The translations under genes and the position numbers were made by a program. The notes beneath the pieces are model-generated. The model made no database searches and was not told the origin of the DNA. It saw nothing but the letters and a program-made list of their open reading frames with translations. From JAKAFX01 sp049965715 (GTDB lineage Archaea > Thermoplasmatota > Thermoplasmata > Thermoplasmatales > Thermoplasmataceae), in the NCBI GenBank assembly GCA_049965715.1, contig JBMFWA010000026.1:1-15149 (forward strand): a stretch of DNA of 15,149 bases. Direction: 5' to 3'. Numbering within the stretch: the first letter of the stretch is position 1; every line of letters starts with the position of its first letter. Positions 1 through 8,110 of this stretch are shown here, piece by piece.

Positions 1-2
1 AG

Positions 3-218
3 CCATCCAATTATCTGACCCAGCCCGTAGAATGGGCGGAGAATTATGCAGCTTACATCTTGATTTACCATTCTTCTCAGAACGTTTATTATACCAACTC
101 ACTGATAGACGAATATAATGTGTCTTATATTATTATTCCCGCACATACACAGGGAATAGACCCCTCTTACACAGTGGTTTATGTTTCCCAGTATTTTATT
201 TTATTCAAAGCTCCTTAA
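3..218 (+). CDS. C-terminal end of a membrane or surface protein (5' truncated)
   Basis: An open frame runs from the window edge to a TAA stop and gives the last 71 residues of a protein whose start lies upstream. The visible part has no membrane segment. It alternates short hydrophobic strands with polar turns (YIIIPAH, YVSQYFILFKAP at the very end). Such tails are common in the C-terminal extracytoplasmic domains of archaeal GT-C/GT39-like membrane glycosyltransferases, where the last strand often has the form 'Y-x-x-ILFK'. The next gene downstream is a GT-C type protein on the same strand, so a glycosyltransferase role is a reasonable inference. It is not proven, because no catalytic motif is in view. 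Confidence 0.6.
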   Translation, partial: PSNYLTQPVEWAENYAAYILIYHSSQNVYYTNSLIDEYNVSYIIIPAHTQGIDPSYTVVYVSQYFILFKAP

Positions 219-280
219 GGTGGAAAAAACGATCCTTATATAGCACGATAATCATAACCACGAGAGAGACATAAAATCCT

Positions 281-288
281 TTTATATT
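281..288 (+). promoter_or_regulatory. Putative TATA box for the GT-C gene at 341
   Basis: TTTATATT lies about 55 bases before the start codon, so transcription would begin near 310 and leave a leader of about 30 bases. That leader contains a weak GAGGA ribosome-binding motif at 326-330. A second TATA-like stretch (TTATATAG, near 236-243) lies further up. Promoter assignment is by pattern and position only. Confidence 0.35.
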
Positions 289-340
289 TCTAAGAGATCA
301 GAATAAACACTGCCAGTTATTTATTGAGGATTGCCATAAT

Positions 341-2809
341 ATGGACGATGAAAAGGATCTGATTGGGGAGAAACTCAGGTTTCCAATACCTACAAGAAGA
401 CTTCTTTACTTGATTATAGGAATAATATTCATAAATTATTCATTCGTTGTTTGGATGGTTGTAGGGTACCTCTACCTTGTAATCATTGTATTTCAGTGGG
501 CATTGATCCTCGTGGGTGGCGTACTAGTTATCTATTCAGTATTCATTGGAACGGAAACTAAAATCGTAAAATCTCTTCCAATGATAGGTTTTGCCTTGGC
601 ATTTGCAATTTTTGTCGGAGTTATAGGCTTATATGTTCCTCCCTATGGAACTGATGAACTTGCAGCAGACACCTATGCGGCATACTTGTTTCTTCACGGC
701 AGGAATCCATATGTTGACGCCAACATGGCCAGTGTTTTTACAAATTTGCACTTTCCACCATATATGATAACGCCGCTTCTCAAAGGAGGGGCAGTTACTT
801 ACCTTGTTTACCCAGGGCTTTCCGTTTTGTTATTTCTCCCTGCAGTTCAGTTCCAATTCAGGAGTTATATTATCATACTTTTCTTCGATTTTGTCTCGAT
901 TCTCCTAATTTACTACTATTATCGGAAAACAGGTTTCACCAGTAGCATTCCGTTCCTGATCATCGTTATGATTATGAATATGGAATACCTGGATTTCTCA
1001 TTCAACGGCGGGGATGATATAATTTGGGTCACGTTTATAGGTCTTTCATATGTTTTTAGAAAAAAACCCTGGCTTTCCGGACTATTTTTCGGTCTTTCAC
1101 TCTCTTATAAACAGATAGGGGCTATAATTTTTCCATTCTACCTGTACTTCATATTCATGGAAAATGATCAGCGAAAGAAGGATGTTGTTGTATTCTTTCT
1201 TTTTGTGTTGATTAGCTTTTTTGCAACCAACATACCATTCATTTTGATGAGCCCCTATCTCTGGTTTACACATGTGGCTTCAATTGCCTCCCAGCCCATA
1301 ATTGGCGTCGGACTGGGTCCATCGATACTGGCATTTGCGGGTTATCTTTACATTCCGTCTATTATCTTTGGAGTTATAATGGTTCTTTTTCTCCTCGCTT
1401 TCCTGTTCATATACATAGGATACTATTTTCAATTGAAATACTCATTTTTTGCGTTTCCCATGATCATATTCTTCTTTGATTACAGATCACTGGAAAACTA
1501 CATTATTTACTGGCCATATCTCATTTTTCTACTAATGCCAGATTTTGCACGTGAATATATTCTCAATTATAAAAGCAGCAGTACAAAACATTTGAACTAT
1601 AATTTTAAGGGGTTCCTAGGAAAGATTGACCGCACCTTGAAGAGCAAGAAGAACGTTACATTGCTTCTTTCTATTGCAATCATTCTGACGGGCACTTTTG
1701 CATCTGCAGGATATGCATATTCAACAACTTCACAGATGAACGAGATAAGAATAACCTCAGTTTTCAATGCGTCTGATCCTTATCTTATACCAAATTCAAT
1801 CACCACTATGCAGGTGAACCTCACGTATACTCCGGTACAGGGTTCGCCGATGTCAACAAATGTAAGTTTTAGGATATTTTATAACACTCTTGCTACCAGT
1901 AATCTCAATTCCCTTTTGTGGAGCCCGGTGAATTCTATCGTTCACGCTGGAAACAACACGATTACTATCATACCCAATTATTACCCAGATATCTTGCCAA
2001 ATAATGTAACATTCACCATCATCGCTTATTATGGCAGCATGCAGTCGCCTTCCTATCATCAGGGTGTTCCATTCAACCTCAAGATGATCTATCCTATGAA
2101 GAACCCCACGCTAAGTTATCCTACCTACACTTTTCCGGAAGTTTATCCTTCATGGAATCTCAGCAACTCAAAGGACAATGGAATCACATCATCATACAGT
2201 CAGGTGAACGGGATCATTTTAAACGGAAGTCGCACTTCAGATGTCGGAGGACCAACATACAGCAACCTTTCAACCCAATTTAACATGTCATTGCTTTCTG
2301 GAGACAATTTTTCAATGTCATACAATATTCAATTCATTCGCTCTCATGGCTACAATAATACTGAATTCTCAAATGGGAAAATTATTTCGTTTTTTGGCAT
2401 TAGGCTCTCGTTTTCGCAGGGTTCAAAATTCCTATGGATTGGTTATAATAATACAGCCACAGGCTCTGCAAATGATCTGTTTGCTTATTCAGAAATTAAT
2501 GCAGAATCCTATATAGTTATTGTGAATGATACCTATATCAATTTTGCACAGATTGCTAATGTTGTTTCAAGCATACACCAATGGAATGTTTCACTTGACA
2601 GCGTGACTTTGAATGTTATTGCATCGGTGTATCCCTTGAATGCGACATACAGTGTGCATTTTTATAACTTTACACTCTACAAGAACGACTCAATATTTAC
2701 TAGCCCATTTGTTCCAGCGGGTTCCTATTATTCAAATGAAAGCATTAATTATGTTATAGGGATATCGCAAGCTGTAATTCCTGCCGCTGATGTGGTCAGA
2801 ATAGAGTGA
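341..2809 (+). CDS. GT-C type membrane glycosyltransferase with large extracytoplasmic domain
   Basis: This 822-residue protein is probably a polyprenyl-phosphate-sugar dependent glycosyltransferase acting on the outer face of the membrane. Residues 20-400 form about ten hydrophobic segments. Just after the first few comes a loop with YGTDELAAD (102-110), whose D105/E106 could be the catalytic acids, and GRNPY (120-124), a pattern seen in GT87/GT39-like GT-C proteins. SLSYKQIG (254-261) is another typical element. A last membrane segment at 439-458 leads into about 365 residues rich in beta strands and N-x-S/T sequons, an ectodomain that is itself likely glycosylated. The ATG start has a GAGGA motif ten bases upstream. 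The TGA stop abuts the next gene, so the two are probably co-transcribed. The fold is fairly sure; donor and acceptor sugars cannot be read from the sequence. Confidence 0.8.
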   Translation: MDDEKDLIGEKLRFPIPTRRLLYLIIGIIFINYSFVVWMVVGYLYLVIIVFQWALILVGGVLVIYSVFIGTETKIVKSLPMIGFALAFAIFVGVIGLYVPPYGTDELAADTYAAYLFLHGRNPYVDANMASVFTNLHFPPYMITPLLKGGAVTYLVYPGLSVLLFLPAVQFQFRSYIIILFFDFVSILLIYYYYRKTGFTSSIPFLIIVMIMNMEYLDFSFNGGDDIIWVTFIGLSYVFRKKPWLSGLFFGLSLSYKQIGAIIFPFYLYFIFMENDQRKKDVVVFFLFVLISFFATNIPFILMSPYLWFTHVASIASQPIIGVGLGPSILAFAGYLYIPSIIFGVIMVLFLLAFLFIYIGYYFQLKYSFFAFPMIIFFFDYRSLENYIIYWPYLIFLLMPDFAREYILNYKSSSTKHLNYNFKGFLGKIDRTLKSKKNVTLLLSIAIILTGTFASAGYAYSTTSQMNEIRITSVFNASDPYLIPNSITTMQVNLTYTPVQGSPMSTNVSFRIFYNTLATSNLNSLLWSPVNSIVHAGNNTITIIPNYYPDILPNNVTFTIIAYYGSMQSPSYHQGVPFNLKMIYPMKNPTLSYPTYTFPEVYPSWNLSNSKDNGITSSYSQVNGIILNGSRTSDVGGPTYSNLSTQFNMSLLSGDNFSMSYNIQFIRSHGYNNTEFSNGKIISFFGIRLSFSQGSKFLWIGYNNTATGSANDLFAYSEINAESYIVIVNDTYINFAQIANVVSSIHQWNVSLDSVTLNVIASVYPLNATYSVHFYNFTLYKNDSIFTSPFVPAGSYYSNESINYVIGISQAVIPAADVVRIE

Positions 2810-2814
2810 TTAAG

Positions 2815-3852
2815 ATGGAAACCCTTTCCTTGCAAATATACCATGGTTCGAGCGATTTTCCCATCGGCGATTTTGCAACTTCACTTGAGGATCTTAATTA
2901 TAAAATTGAGATCGTGATCATTGATGACGAAAATTCTTCGTCTTCGCCTGTTAACCCTGAATTCACCTCATCCTTGAAGGTTGTCAGAATAAAGAACTGC
3001 GGGAATTTCAACGAGAATTTCAGCGAGGCAATGAAGAGTTCAACAGGGGATTTTATCGTTGTATCGGACGCAGGAAGTCACATTAATGCAGATCTGATCA
3101 GGAGAATGCTGGACAAGGCAAACGAGGGATATGATCTTGTAGTTGCCTCACGGGGCAAGGTAAGGGACGTGAAGACGACAATTGCCAAGGTTCTGGTGAG
3201 GGAACTTTCCGGACTTTCCGATCCTCTCTCAAATGTTTTCGTGGTAAGACGCTGGGCACTGGAAGATCTGGATTTCAATACGGGGATTCAGACCGTGCTG
3301 GCGGAGATACTGATCAGGAACAAGGCTTCACGTATTGCAGAGGTCCCTTTCACAAATAACAGGCGTGGATCGAAGCGAATGCTTTCAATTGGCCAGTATT
3401 TTTCTTATATTTATGCAATTCTTCAGCTTTCGAAATTCAGGGTCATAAAATTCGGCCTGGTCGGTCTTAGCGGCGTTGTGATCAATGAAGGCTTCCTGTA
3501 TCTGTTTCATAATATACTTGGCATTTATGATGCGGGTTTGTCTTTTTTCATACTGCCTGTTTCGCTTGTGATAGCCATTGAAGCCTCTGTGATCTGGAAC
3601 TTTTCATTCAACAACAAGTGGACGTTTTCGGACAGGAAGGGTGGAAATGTCTTTGTGAAACTCTTTAAATACAACGTATTCACGGGGATCGGTGCAGTTG
3701 TCAATATCTTTTCGACAGTCGCATTCACAGACTTCCGTATAATACCAGACTATCTCGTAGCGAACATAGCTGGAATATTCATAGGTTTCCTGATCAACTA
3801 CTTCTCCAGCGATTATCTGGTATGGAAAGTTGAAAGAAAAGTTGAAAATTAA
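2815..3852 (+). CDS. Degenerate GT2 (DPM1-like) domain fused to a GtrA membrane domain
   Basis: Residues 1-205 resemble dolichol-phosphate mannosyltransferase. Recognisable are IVIIDDE (33-39), YDLVVASR (106-113), GLSDPLSN (133-140) and a 'RGSKRMLS' segment (184-191). Residues 210-339 are a four-helix GtrA domain with the family's 'NNKWTF' motif. The GT2 half looks catalytically impaired. The N-terminal 'ATYNE' strand is replaced, the DXD position reads D85-A-G87, the QHPPE segment is gone, and the loop after ASR is about 14 residues shorter than in the intact paralogue at 4374. It may be a flippase-type or regulatory pseudoenzyme in polyprenol-linked sugar transport. I chose the ATG, which has a GAGTGAT motif upstream. 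A GTG at 2806 would overlap the previous stop as GTGA and add three residues. Confidence 0.75.
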   Translation: METLSLQIYHGSSDFPIGDFATSLEDLNYKIEIVIIDDENSSSSPVNPEFTSSLKVVRIKNCGNFNENFSEAMKSSTGDFIVVSDAGSHINADLIRRMLDKANEGYDLVVASRGKVRDVKTTIAKVLVRELSGLSDPLSNVFVVRRWALEDLDFNTGIQTVLAEILIRNKASRIAEVPFTNNRRGSKRMLSIGQYFSYIYAILQLSKFRVIKFGLVGLSGVVINEGFLYLFHNILGIYDAGLSFFILPVSLVIAIEASVIWNFSFNNKWTFSDRKGGNVFVKLFKYNVFTGIGAVVNIFSTVAFTDFRIIPDYLVANIAGIFIGFLINYFSSDYLVWKVERKVEN

Positions 3853-3863
3853 GTGTGGTCCGG

Positions 3864-4331
3864 ATGAATTATCAAGGAAACGGCTTTCTGGATGGAATAC
3901 GCAGATTCTATAGCCTCAATAAGGTCCGTGCTACAAAATTTATCATAACCGGTGGCGGTGGCTTTGCAGTCTCCGAAGTCGTGATATTCGTGGGAACCCT
4001 ATTTGCGAAGGGATATGTGAACATCACACTCGTTCTGATACTCGCAAATGTGATCAGCGTTACCTTCGGGTTCTTTATCAACGATATATGGTCGACAAGG
4101 AACCAGGGTGTTCATAATCCCGGATACATTGGCCTTTTCAGCAGACTCATAAGATTTCAGGCAGTGTACGTACTTGGTGATCTGACATCGATTGCGGTGC
4201 AGCTTTCACTTTACAGATTTTATGGGATAATACCCGATTACGGCAATATTGTGGGCAGTATAGTAGCCATAATCCCAAATTATATTGTTTCAATGAAACT
4301 GGTCTGGGGAATAACTGTCACCAGAGAATAG
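3864..4331 (+). CDS. GtrA family membrane protein
   Basis: This small protein (about 155 residues) has four predicted membrane helices (roughly 25-47, 54-73, 97-117 and 130-147). After the second helix it carries NDIWSTRN (73-80), which matches the 'N-x-x-W-T' motif of the GtrA family. GtrA proteins are thought to help move polyprenyl-phosphate-linked sugars across the membrane for cell-surface glycan modification. It is homologous to the C-terminal half of the preceding gene, from which it is separated by only eleven bases, so the two probably share an operon. I prefer the ATG; an in-frame GTG at 3855 would add three residues and neither has a strong ribosome-binding site. The family is quite sure; the transported sugar is unknown. 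Confidence 0.8.
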   Translation: MNYQGNGFLDGIRRFYSLNKVRATKFIITGGGGFAVSEVVIFVGTLFAKGYVNITLVLILANVISVTFGFFINDIWSTRNQGVHNPGYIGLFSRLIRFQAVYVLGDLTSIAVQLSLYRFYGIIPDYGNIVGSIVAIIPNYIVSMKLVWGITVTRE

Positions 4332-4350
4332 TAGCGGAATCATCTCAACG

Positions 4351-4358
4351 TTATATCT
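4351..4358 (+). promoter_or_regulatory. Possible TATA box before the GT2 gene
   Basis: TTATATCT lies in the 42-base gap before the GT2 gene. Its centre is about 20 bases before the ATG at 4374 and 47 before the in-frame ATG at 4401. The spacing is a little short for a leaderless start at 4374 but would suit a short leader to 4401. It suggests that this gene can be transcribed on its own as well as with the upstream genes. Confidence 0.3.
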
Positions 4359-4373
4359 AAGAAATTATCAAAT

Positions 4374-5126
4374 ATGCCGATCCAATGCCAACCAGGAAGT
4401 ATGAGTGAACCTGTTCCTCCTGACCTGTCCATAGTTCTTGCAACTTATAACGAGATAGATAACCTCCCGGAACTGATCAGGAGAATTGAGGATTTACTCA
4501 CAGTTAATCATGAGATTATATTTTGTGACGACGGCAGTAAGGACGGCACAAAGGAATTCATAATTGATTACTGTTCAACCCATTCAAACGGAAAGTACAT
4601 ATTCAGCGATGTGAAACAGACAACGCTCATAGCCAGGTACAGGGGGGTTATGGCATCCACCGGCAGATTCGTTATCATAATGGACAGCGATCTTCAGCAT
4701 CCTCCTGAGAAACTGATTGAAATTTATAATAAGCTCAGTGAAGGTTATGACATGGTTATTGCGAGCAGGTTTGCTCCAGGAGGATCAACAGGGGACAGGA
4801 AAGCTATCAGGGGGGTGATCTCCAGGGCCGCCTCATTTATAAGCAAGATCCTGTTGAAGTCCGCAAGAGGAATCTCGGACCCGATGTCAAACTTCATTGG
4901 ATTCAGGAGAGATCTGAATATAATTATAGATATGAAATGGCGTGGCTTTGAGATACCTCTGTGCATTATGAGTTCGAATAAAAACCTGAAGATAGCTGAG
5001 ATAGGCTATGTATTCAAGGAAAGGACAGCCGGATCAAGCAAGGTAACTCAGAACATGAAATTCATGAAAATATTCATTCGCGAGATGCTAAACTATAGAA
5101 ACAATGAAAAAAAGGTTGGAAAATAA
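4374..5126 (+). CDS. GT2 family glycosyltransferase, dolichol-phosphate mannose/glucose synthase-like
   Basis: This 250-residue protein without membrane helices likely moves a sugar from a nucleotide donor to polyprenyl phosphate on the cytoplasmic face. All DPM1-type motifs are intact: VLATYNE (21-27), CDDGSKDGT (51-59), the metal-binding D104-S-D106 followed by QHPPE (108-112), VIASR (128-132), the acceptor loop, GISDPMSN (166-173) and a GSSKVT segment (220-225). The separate GtrA gene just upstream would supply the membrane partner that the protein itself lacks. An alternative ATG at 4401 removes nine residues before the first beta strand and is also plausible. The sugar (mannose or glucose) cannot be told. 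The gene ends 11 bases from the convergent gene at 5138. Confidence 0.85.
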   Translation: MPIQCQPGSMSEPVPPDLSIVLATYNEIDNLPELIRRIEDLLTVNHEIIFCDDGSKDGTKEFIIDYCSTHSNGKYIFSDVKQTTLIARYRGVMASTGRFVIIMDSDLQHPPEKLIEIYNKLSEGYDMVIASRFAPGGSTGDRKAIRGVISRAASFISKILLKSARGISDPMSNFIGFRRDLNIIIDMKWRGFEIPLCIMSSNKNLKIAEIGYVFKERTAGSSKVTQNMKFMKIFIREMLNYRNNEKKVGK

Positions 5127-5137
5127 AGCAGGAGTTC

Positions 5138-5845
5138 TCAGTTTTGGTTCATTTTGTCTGAAAGACCGAGCCAGAACTTTTCCTCCAGATTCAGAATCCC
5201 ATCAGCACCGGATATGAACTTTTTCTGCGCTTCCGGGTTGTTCTTGTGTGTTCCGAGCACATCTTCCATCGCCTCTTCGTGATGGATTTCAAGTTCCCTG
5301 TGGAAGGTGAAGTACTCAATATCCATGTTGCTGAATTCTGGGTTATTCCTGGCCCATAACGCCAGTCCGGCCAACAACTTGTCCCACATCGGTATTGCCA
5401 TGTTCTCAAGACCGAATTCAGCGCCGAGGGCCTCAAAATGATCCGATGCAAAATACGTCCTCATGCCGTCGAGCCACTCTTTTGTTGTCTTTACCTTTTT
5501 GCTCAGCACTACATCTCCCGGATCTATTCCGATGCTTCTCAGGTATTTTCTGTAAAGAAGCTCGTGTCTTTTCTTGGGGTCAGAATCACCGAGTTCAGAG
5601 ACAAGGATCGTGGTCAGGTTCTCAGCATCGTTTTCATCGGGCGTATTTACCAGAAGTATTGAAAGAATAGAGGGCCACTCACGTGTAAAATGGTAGAACT
5701 CTTTTGAAAACCTGATGAATTCATCCCTCGTTATCTCTCCCTTCGAGAATCTGTTAATGAACTCATTGTCTGTCGCAGCATGCTTTTTCACAAAATTATA
5801 TGCCGTCTTGTAGAAGTCTTCCCCATTCTGTATCTTAACTTCCAT
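5138..5845 (-). CDS. Heme-oxygenase-like fold protein (TenA/PqqC superfamily), putative di-iron oxidase/oxygenase
   Basis: This 235-residue, largely helical soluble protein belongs to the TenA/PqqC/CADD superfamily. The spacing of acidic and His residues matches the six-ligand set of heme-oxygenase-like di-iron enzymes (as in CADD or SznF): E84 and H94 in SELGDSDPKKRH, E147 in EFGLEN, then H182, E186 and H189 in FHRELEIHH. The fifth position is usually Asp in this family and is Glu here. TenA thiaminases instead use a catalytic Cys, and I see no cysteine in this protein. A thiamin role is therefore unlikely; a redox role such as CADD-like p-aminobenzoate formation or another oxidative step is possible. 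The ATG start follows an AT-rich gap with a TATA box. It lies downstream of the ATPase gene on the same strand but 118 bases away. The superfamily call is good; the reaction is unknown. Confidence 0.75.
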   Translation of the reverse strand: MEVKIQNGEDFYKTAYNFVKKHAATDNEFINRFSKGEITRDEFIRFSKEFYHFTREWPSILSILLVNTPDENDAENLTTILVSELGDSDPKKRHELLYRKYLRSIGIDPGDVVLSKKVKTTKEWLDGMRTYFASDHFEALGAEFGLENMAIPMWDKLLAGLALWARNNPEFSNMDIEYFTFHRELEIHHEEAMEDVLGTHKNNPEAQKKFISGADGILNLEEKFWLGLSDKMNQN

Positions 5846-5880
5846 GGTCAGATAAACGTATTATTAAGTATTAAACCTTA

Positions 5881-5890
5881 TTTTATATAA
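5881..5890 (-). promoter_or_regulatory. TATA box for the heme-oxygenase-fold gene
   Basis: On the minus strand this reads TTATATAAAA, centred about 40 bases before the ATG at 5845, giving an expected leader of about 15 bases. The surrounding gap (5846-5963) is strongly AT-rich. It also contains an interrupted palindrome with arms TTATAT and ATATAA (5883-5902) that covers the box. Confidence 0.45.
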
Positions 5891-5963
5891 GCTATAATAT
5901 AACAATAAATGTAAATTATTATTAAATGACCACTTTTGACTCACGCTATGACATCTGCATGTG

Positions 5964-7955
5964 TCACTGAGCCTGTTCTGCAAGAATTCGCACTCTGTTT
6001 ATGAGAAATTCTGGAGTAACGATTCCGTCTTCCGCAAGACCGGATAGAAAAACATCCATCTTATCATTGGAAATATGAGGAATCTGTATTCTGTCCCGTT
6101 CAATTCCAAAGGTTCTGGTCTTTAACATCGTGCCGTATATTGACAAAGCGATTGCGCCAAAATCAGATTCCTCTAAAAATCTTGATAAGCTTCCAGAATT
6201 CACAAAATCGTTCACGGAAAGTGGTTTGAATTTGTTAACCTGGAATAGGTAAAACCTGTTCCCCCTCATCTCTATGAGATAAATATTGCGGAAAAAGTCT
6301 CCAAAATCCGAGAAATAGAAAGTATCTTTTCCCTTCCTGGCGCCATTTTCGTGTATGATACCATCTTTTCTGTCAAAGCTCGAAGCGCCGAGTATGTACG
6401 ACATCAGTTTGGCACTCTGATCCCTATCTGTAAGAAAAGCAATTTTCCTGCCTGAATACTGGGAAAGCTTTTCGGTTATTCTAGCCTTTTTTTCCAGATC
6501 AGACACCTCCGTTTCCAGTATGATCTCATTTCCTTTTATTGAGAACAGACCATCAGGTATTGAATCCGATATTCTCTTCTTCCTCTCCATTGCTATATTG
6601 TTCCTGGAGAGGAACCTATCGAAAATATCTATCATATCCTCATGAATGGTCTTCTCTTCCACCACAACAGGATCGGTTTTCTGCATCAATCCGTTGCGAT
6701 CGATGAAAGCATTCCTGATCTCATTCACTCTTTCACTATTAATCGGAGATTCCGAAACAGGAGAGGTAAAACTGAGCGGTCCAGAAATCCCAGAATCATT
6801 CATGTTCCATAGAATACAAGAGTGAACATTCTGCGACAGAAGTGTATCGTATAATTCGGCTGAAATCTTCCTGTCTGAGATTGTAGAAGACAGTGTTCTT
6901 GCATCAGATTCAGATACATTGAAACTCGCGAAGTTCCTCACGTTTCCCATAATGGACTTTGTAAAATTGCTGTCAAGCTGATCCAGAAACTGTGTCGCCA
7001 TGATTAGTCTGATGCCGAATTTTCTCCCCTCACTCAGCATCCTCTCAAGCACAACGGCGGGTATGTTCTGAATCTCGTCAATAAGTATGTAAATCCTGTT
7101 CTGCTCTGTTCCGTGCCTCAATGCAATCATCCACACTTTCATCAGCATAAGTAGGGATAGGATTCTTGCGGTCTCTTCCGGGAGCAATGATTTGGATGCT
7201 TCAATAACGACAAGTTTCTCCCTGCCATCATAAATTCTGGAAAGATCGAAGGAATCCACTGGAGAAGAGACCATGCGTCTTGTAAATGAATTAGAAAGAA
7301 CGGGAAGGAGCTTGTTCATGCTGCTGGAGACATAATCGGTCCATCTTCTCCAATCCGATACTATTGAGGAAACATAATTCTTGAGCTCCTGCGCCTGGCT
7401 TCCCTGCATCATCAGGTTGATCTCCTTTCTGTCGATGATTATTCTGGCGAAATCTCCAATGGTCCCGTCTTTTTTTGAAATCAGATATTCCTTCATCAGA
7501 GAACCAAAAATCAGAGAAAGGCGTGGCCCCCATGTGTTACTGGAAAGTTCAGAGGAGCTTGAAAATAGGTCCTTGATCCACTGGCTTATAATCTCCATGT
7601 CATATTCTGAACCATCATTGGTGAGTATGTTGAAGCCCAGAAATCTTGATGATTGAGACGGAAATGGGGTTAGATATACGCATTCTTTGTTGTAGTCAGA
7701 CACCACGCTGTGAGCAAGTTTACCATGTGGGTCAATCATTATGAGTGTAGATCCGGATTCAAGAACAGAGCCGGATATATTTCTGAGGAGATTTGACTTC
7801 CCAGTTCCACTTTTTCCAAGGACCATCAGATGCCCCGGAGTATCTGATTCCGGTATTCTTACGGTGCCTTCAAAAAAATCATTTCCCATCAGTATCCCAT
7901 TTTGGGCCCTGAACCGTAATGGATTTCTTTTCATTATTCGGTTGTATCTGTACAT
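5964..7955 (-). CDS. VirD4/HerA-like P-loop ATPase with an additional C-terminal domain
   Basis: This protein (about 663 residues) is a hexameric-type DNA-translocating ATPase related to VirD4/TraG coupling proteins and HerA. Walker A is GKSGTGKS (47-54), followed by the characteristic DPHGK (75-79) and a TWGPRL element (141-146). Walker B is YILIDE (289-294), then EGRKFG (309-314) and the ATQ sensor (320-322). No membrane helices are visible, unlike classical VirD4. From about 430 onward is a separate domain with PDG (467-469) and an LETEV strand (480-484) that recalls PD-(D/E)xK-like domains. The role may be DNA pumping or processing in replication, repair or transfer of an element, but no conjugation genes are nearby. 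I chose the ATG at 7955 because GGAG lies nine bases upstream; an in-frame TTG at 7997 would add 14 residues. Confidence 0.75.
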   Translation of the reverse strand: MYRYNRIMKRNPLRFRAQNGILMGNDFFEGTVRIPESDTPGHLMVLGKSGTGKSNLLRNISGSVLESGSTLIMIDPHGKLAHSVVSDYNKECVYLTPFPSQSSRFLGFNILTNDGSEYDMEIISQWIKDLFSSSSELSSNTWGPRLSLIFGSLMKEYLISKKDGTIGDFARIIIDRKEINLMMQGSQAQELKNYVSSIVSDWRRWTDYVSSSMNKLLPVLSNSFTRRMVSSPVDSFDLSRIYDGREKLVVIEASKSLLPEETARILSLLMLMKVWMIALRHGTEQNRIYILIDEIQNIPAVVLERMLSEGRKFGIRLIMATQFLDQLDSNFTKSIMGNVRNFASFNVSESDARTLSSTISDRKISAELYDTLLSQNVHSCILWNMNDSGISGPLSFTSPVSESPINSERVNEIRNAFIDRNGLMQKTDPVVVEEKTIHEDMIDIFDRFLSRNNIAMERKKRISDSIPDGLFSIKGNEIILETEVSDLEKKARITEKLSQYSGRKIAFLTDRDQSAKLMSYILGASSFDRKDGIIHENGARKGKDTFYFSDFGDFFRNIYLIEMRGNRFYLFQVNKFKPLSVNDFVNSGSLSRFLEESDFGAIALSIYGTMLKTRTFGIERDRIQIPHISNDKMDVFLSGLAEDGIVTPEFLINRVRILAEQAQ

Positions 7956-7964
7956 TTTAGCGAA

Positions 7965-7968
7965 CTCC
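7965..7968 (-). promoter_or_regulatory. Ribosome-binding site deciding the ATPase start
   Basis: On the minus strand GGAG lies nine bases before the ATG at 7955. The upstream TTG at 7997 has only a T-run before it, so this site favours the shorter protein. Confidence 0.5.
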
Positions 7969-8024
7969 GATCTATCAGAATGTGATGGTATATGCAAAAA
8001 AATAAAACTGGAACAATACCAGAC

Positions 8025-8031
8025 GTTTATA
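8025..8031 (-). promoter_or_regulatory. Putative TATA box for the VirD4/HerA-like gene
   Basis: TATAAAC on the minus strand would place the transcript start near 8003. This gives a leader of roughly 45 bases to the ATG at 7955, which includes the GGAG site. Confidence 0.35.
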
Positions 8032-8110
8032 CATGTTTTTGCTGTATGAGATTATAGGCCATCACCGGACTGTATCCATACTATATATCTAAATCTCACC
8101 ATGGGAACAC

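Noticed and set aside
5395..5670. Plus-strand frames of 91 and 74 codons opposite the heme-oxygenase-fold gene
   Set aside because: They are shadows of the real minus-strand gene, whose metal-ligand motifs are clear.
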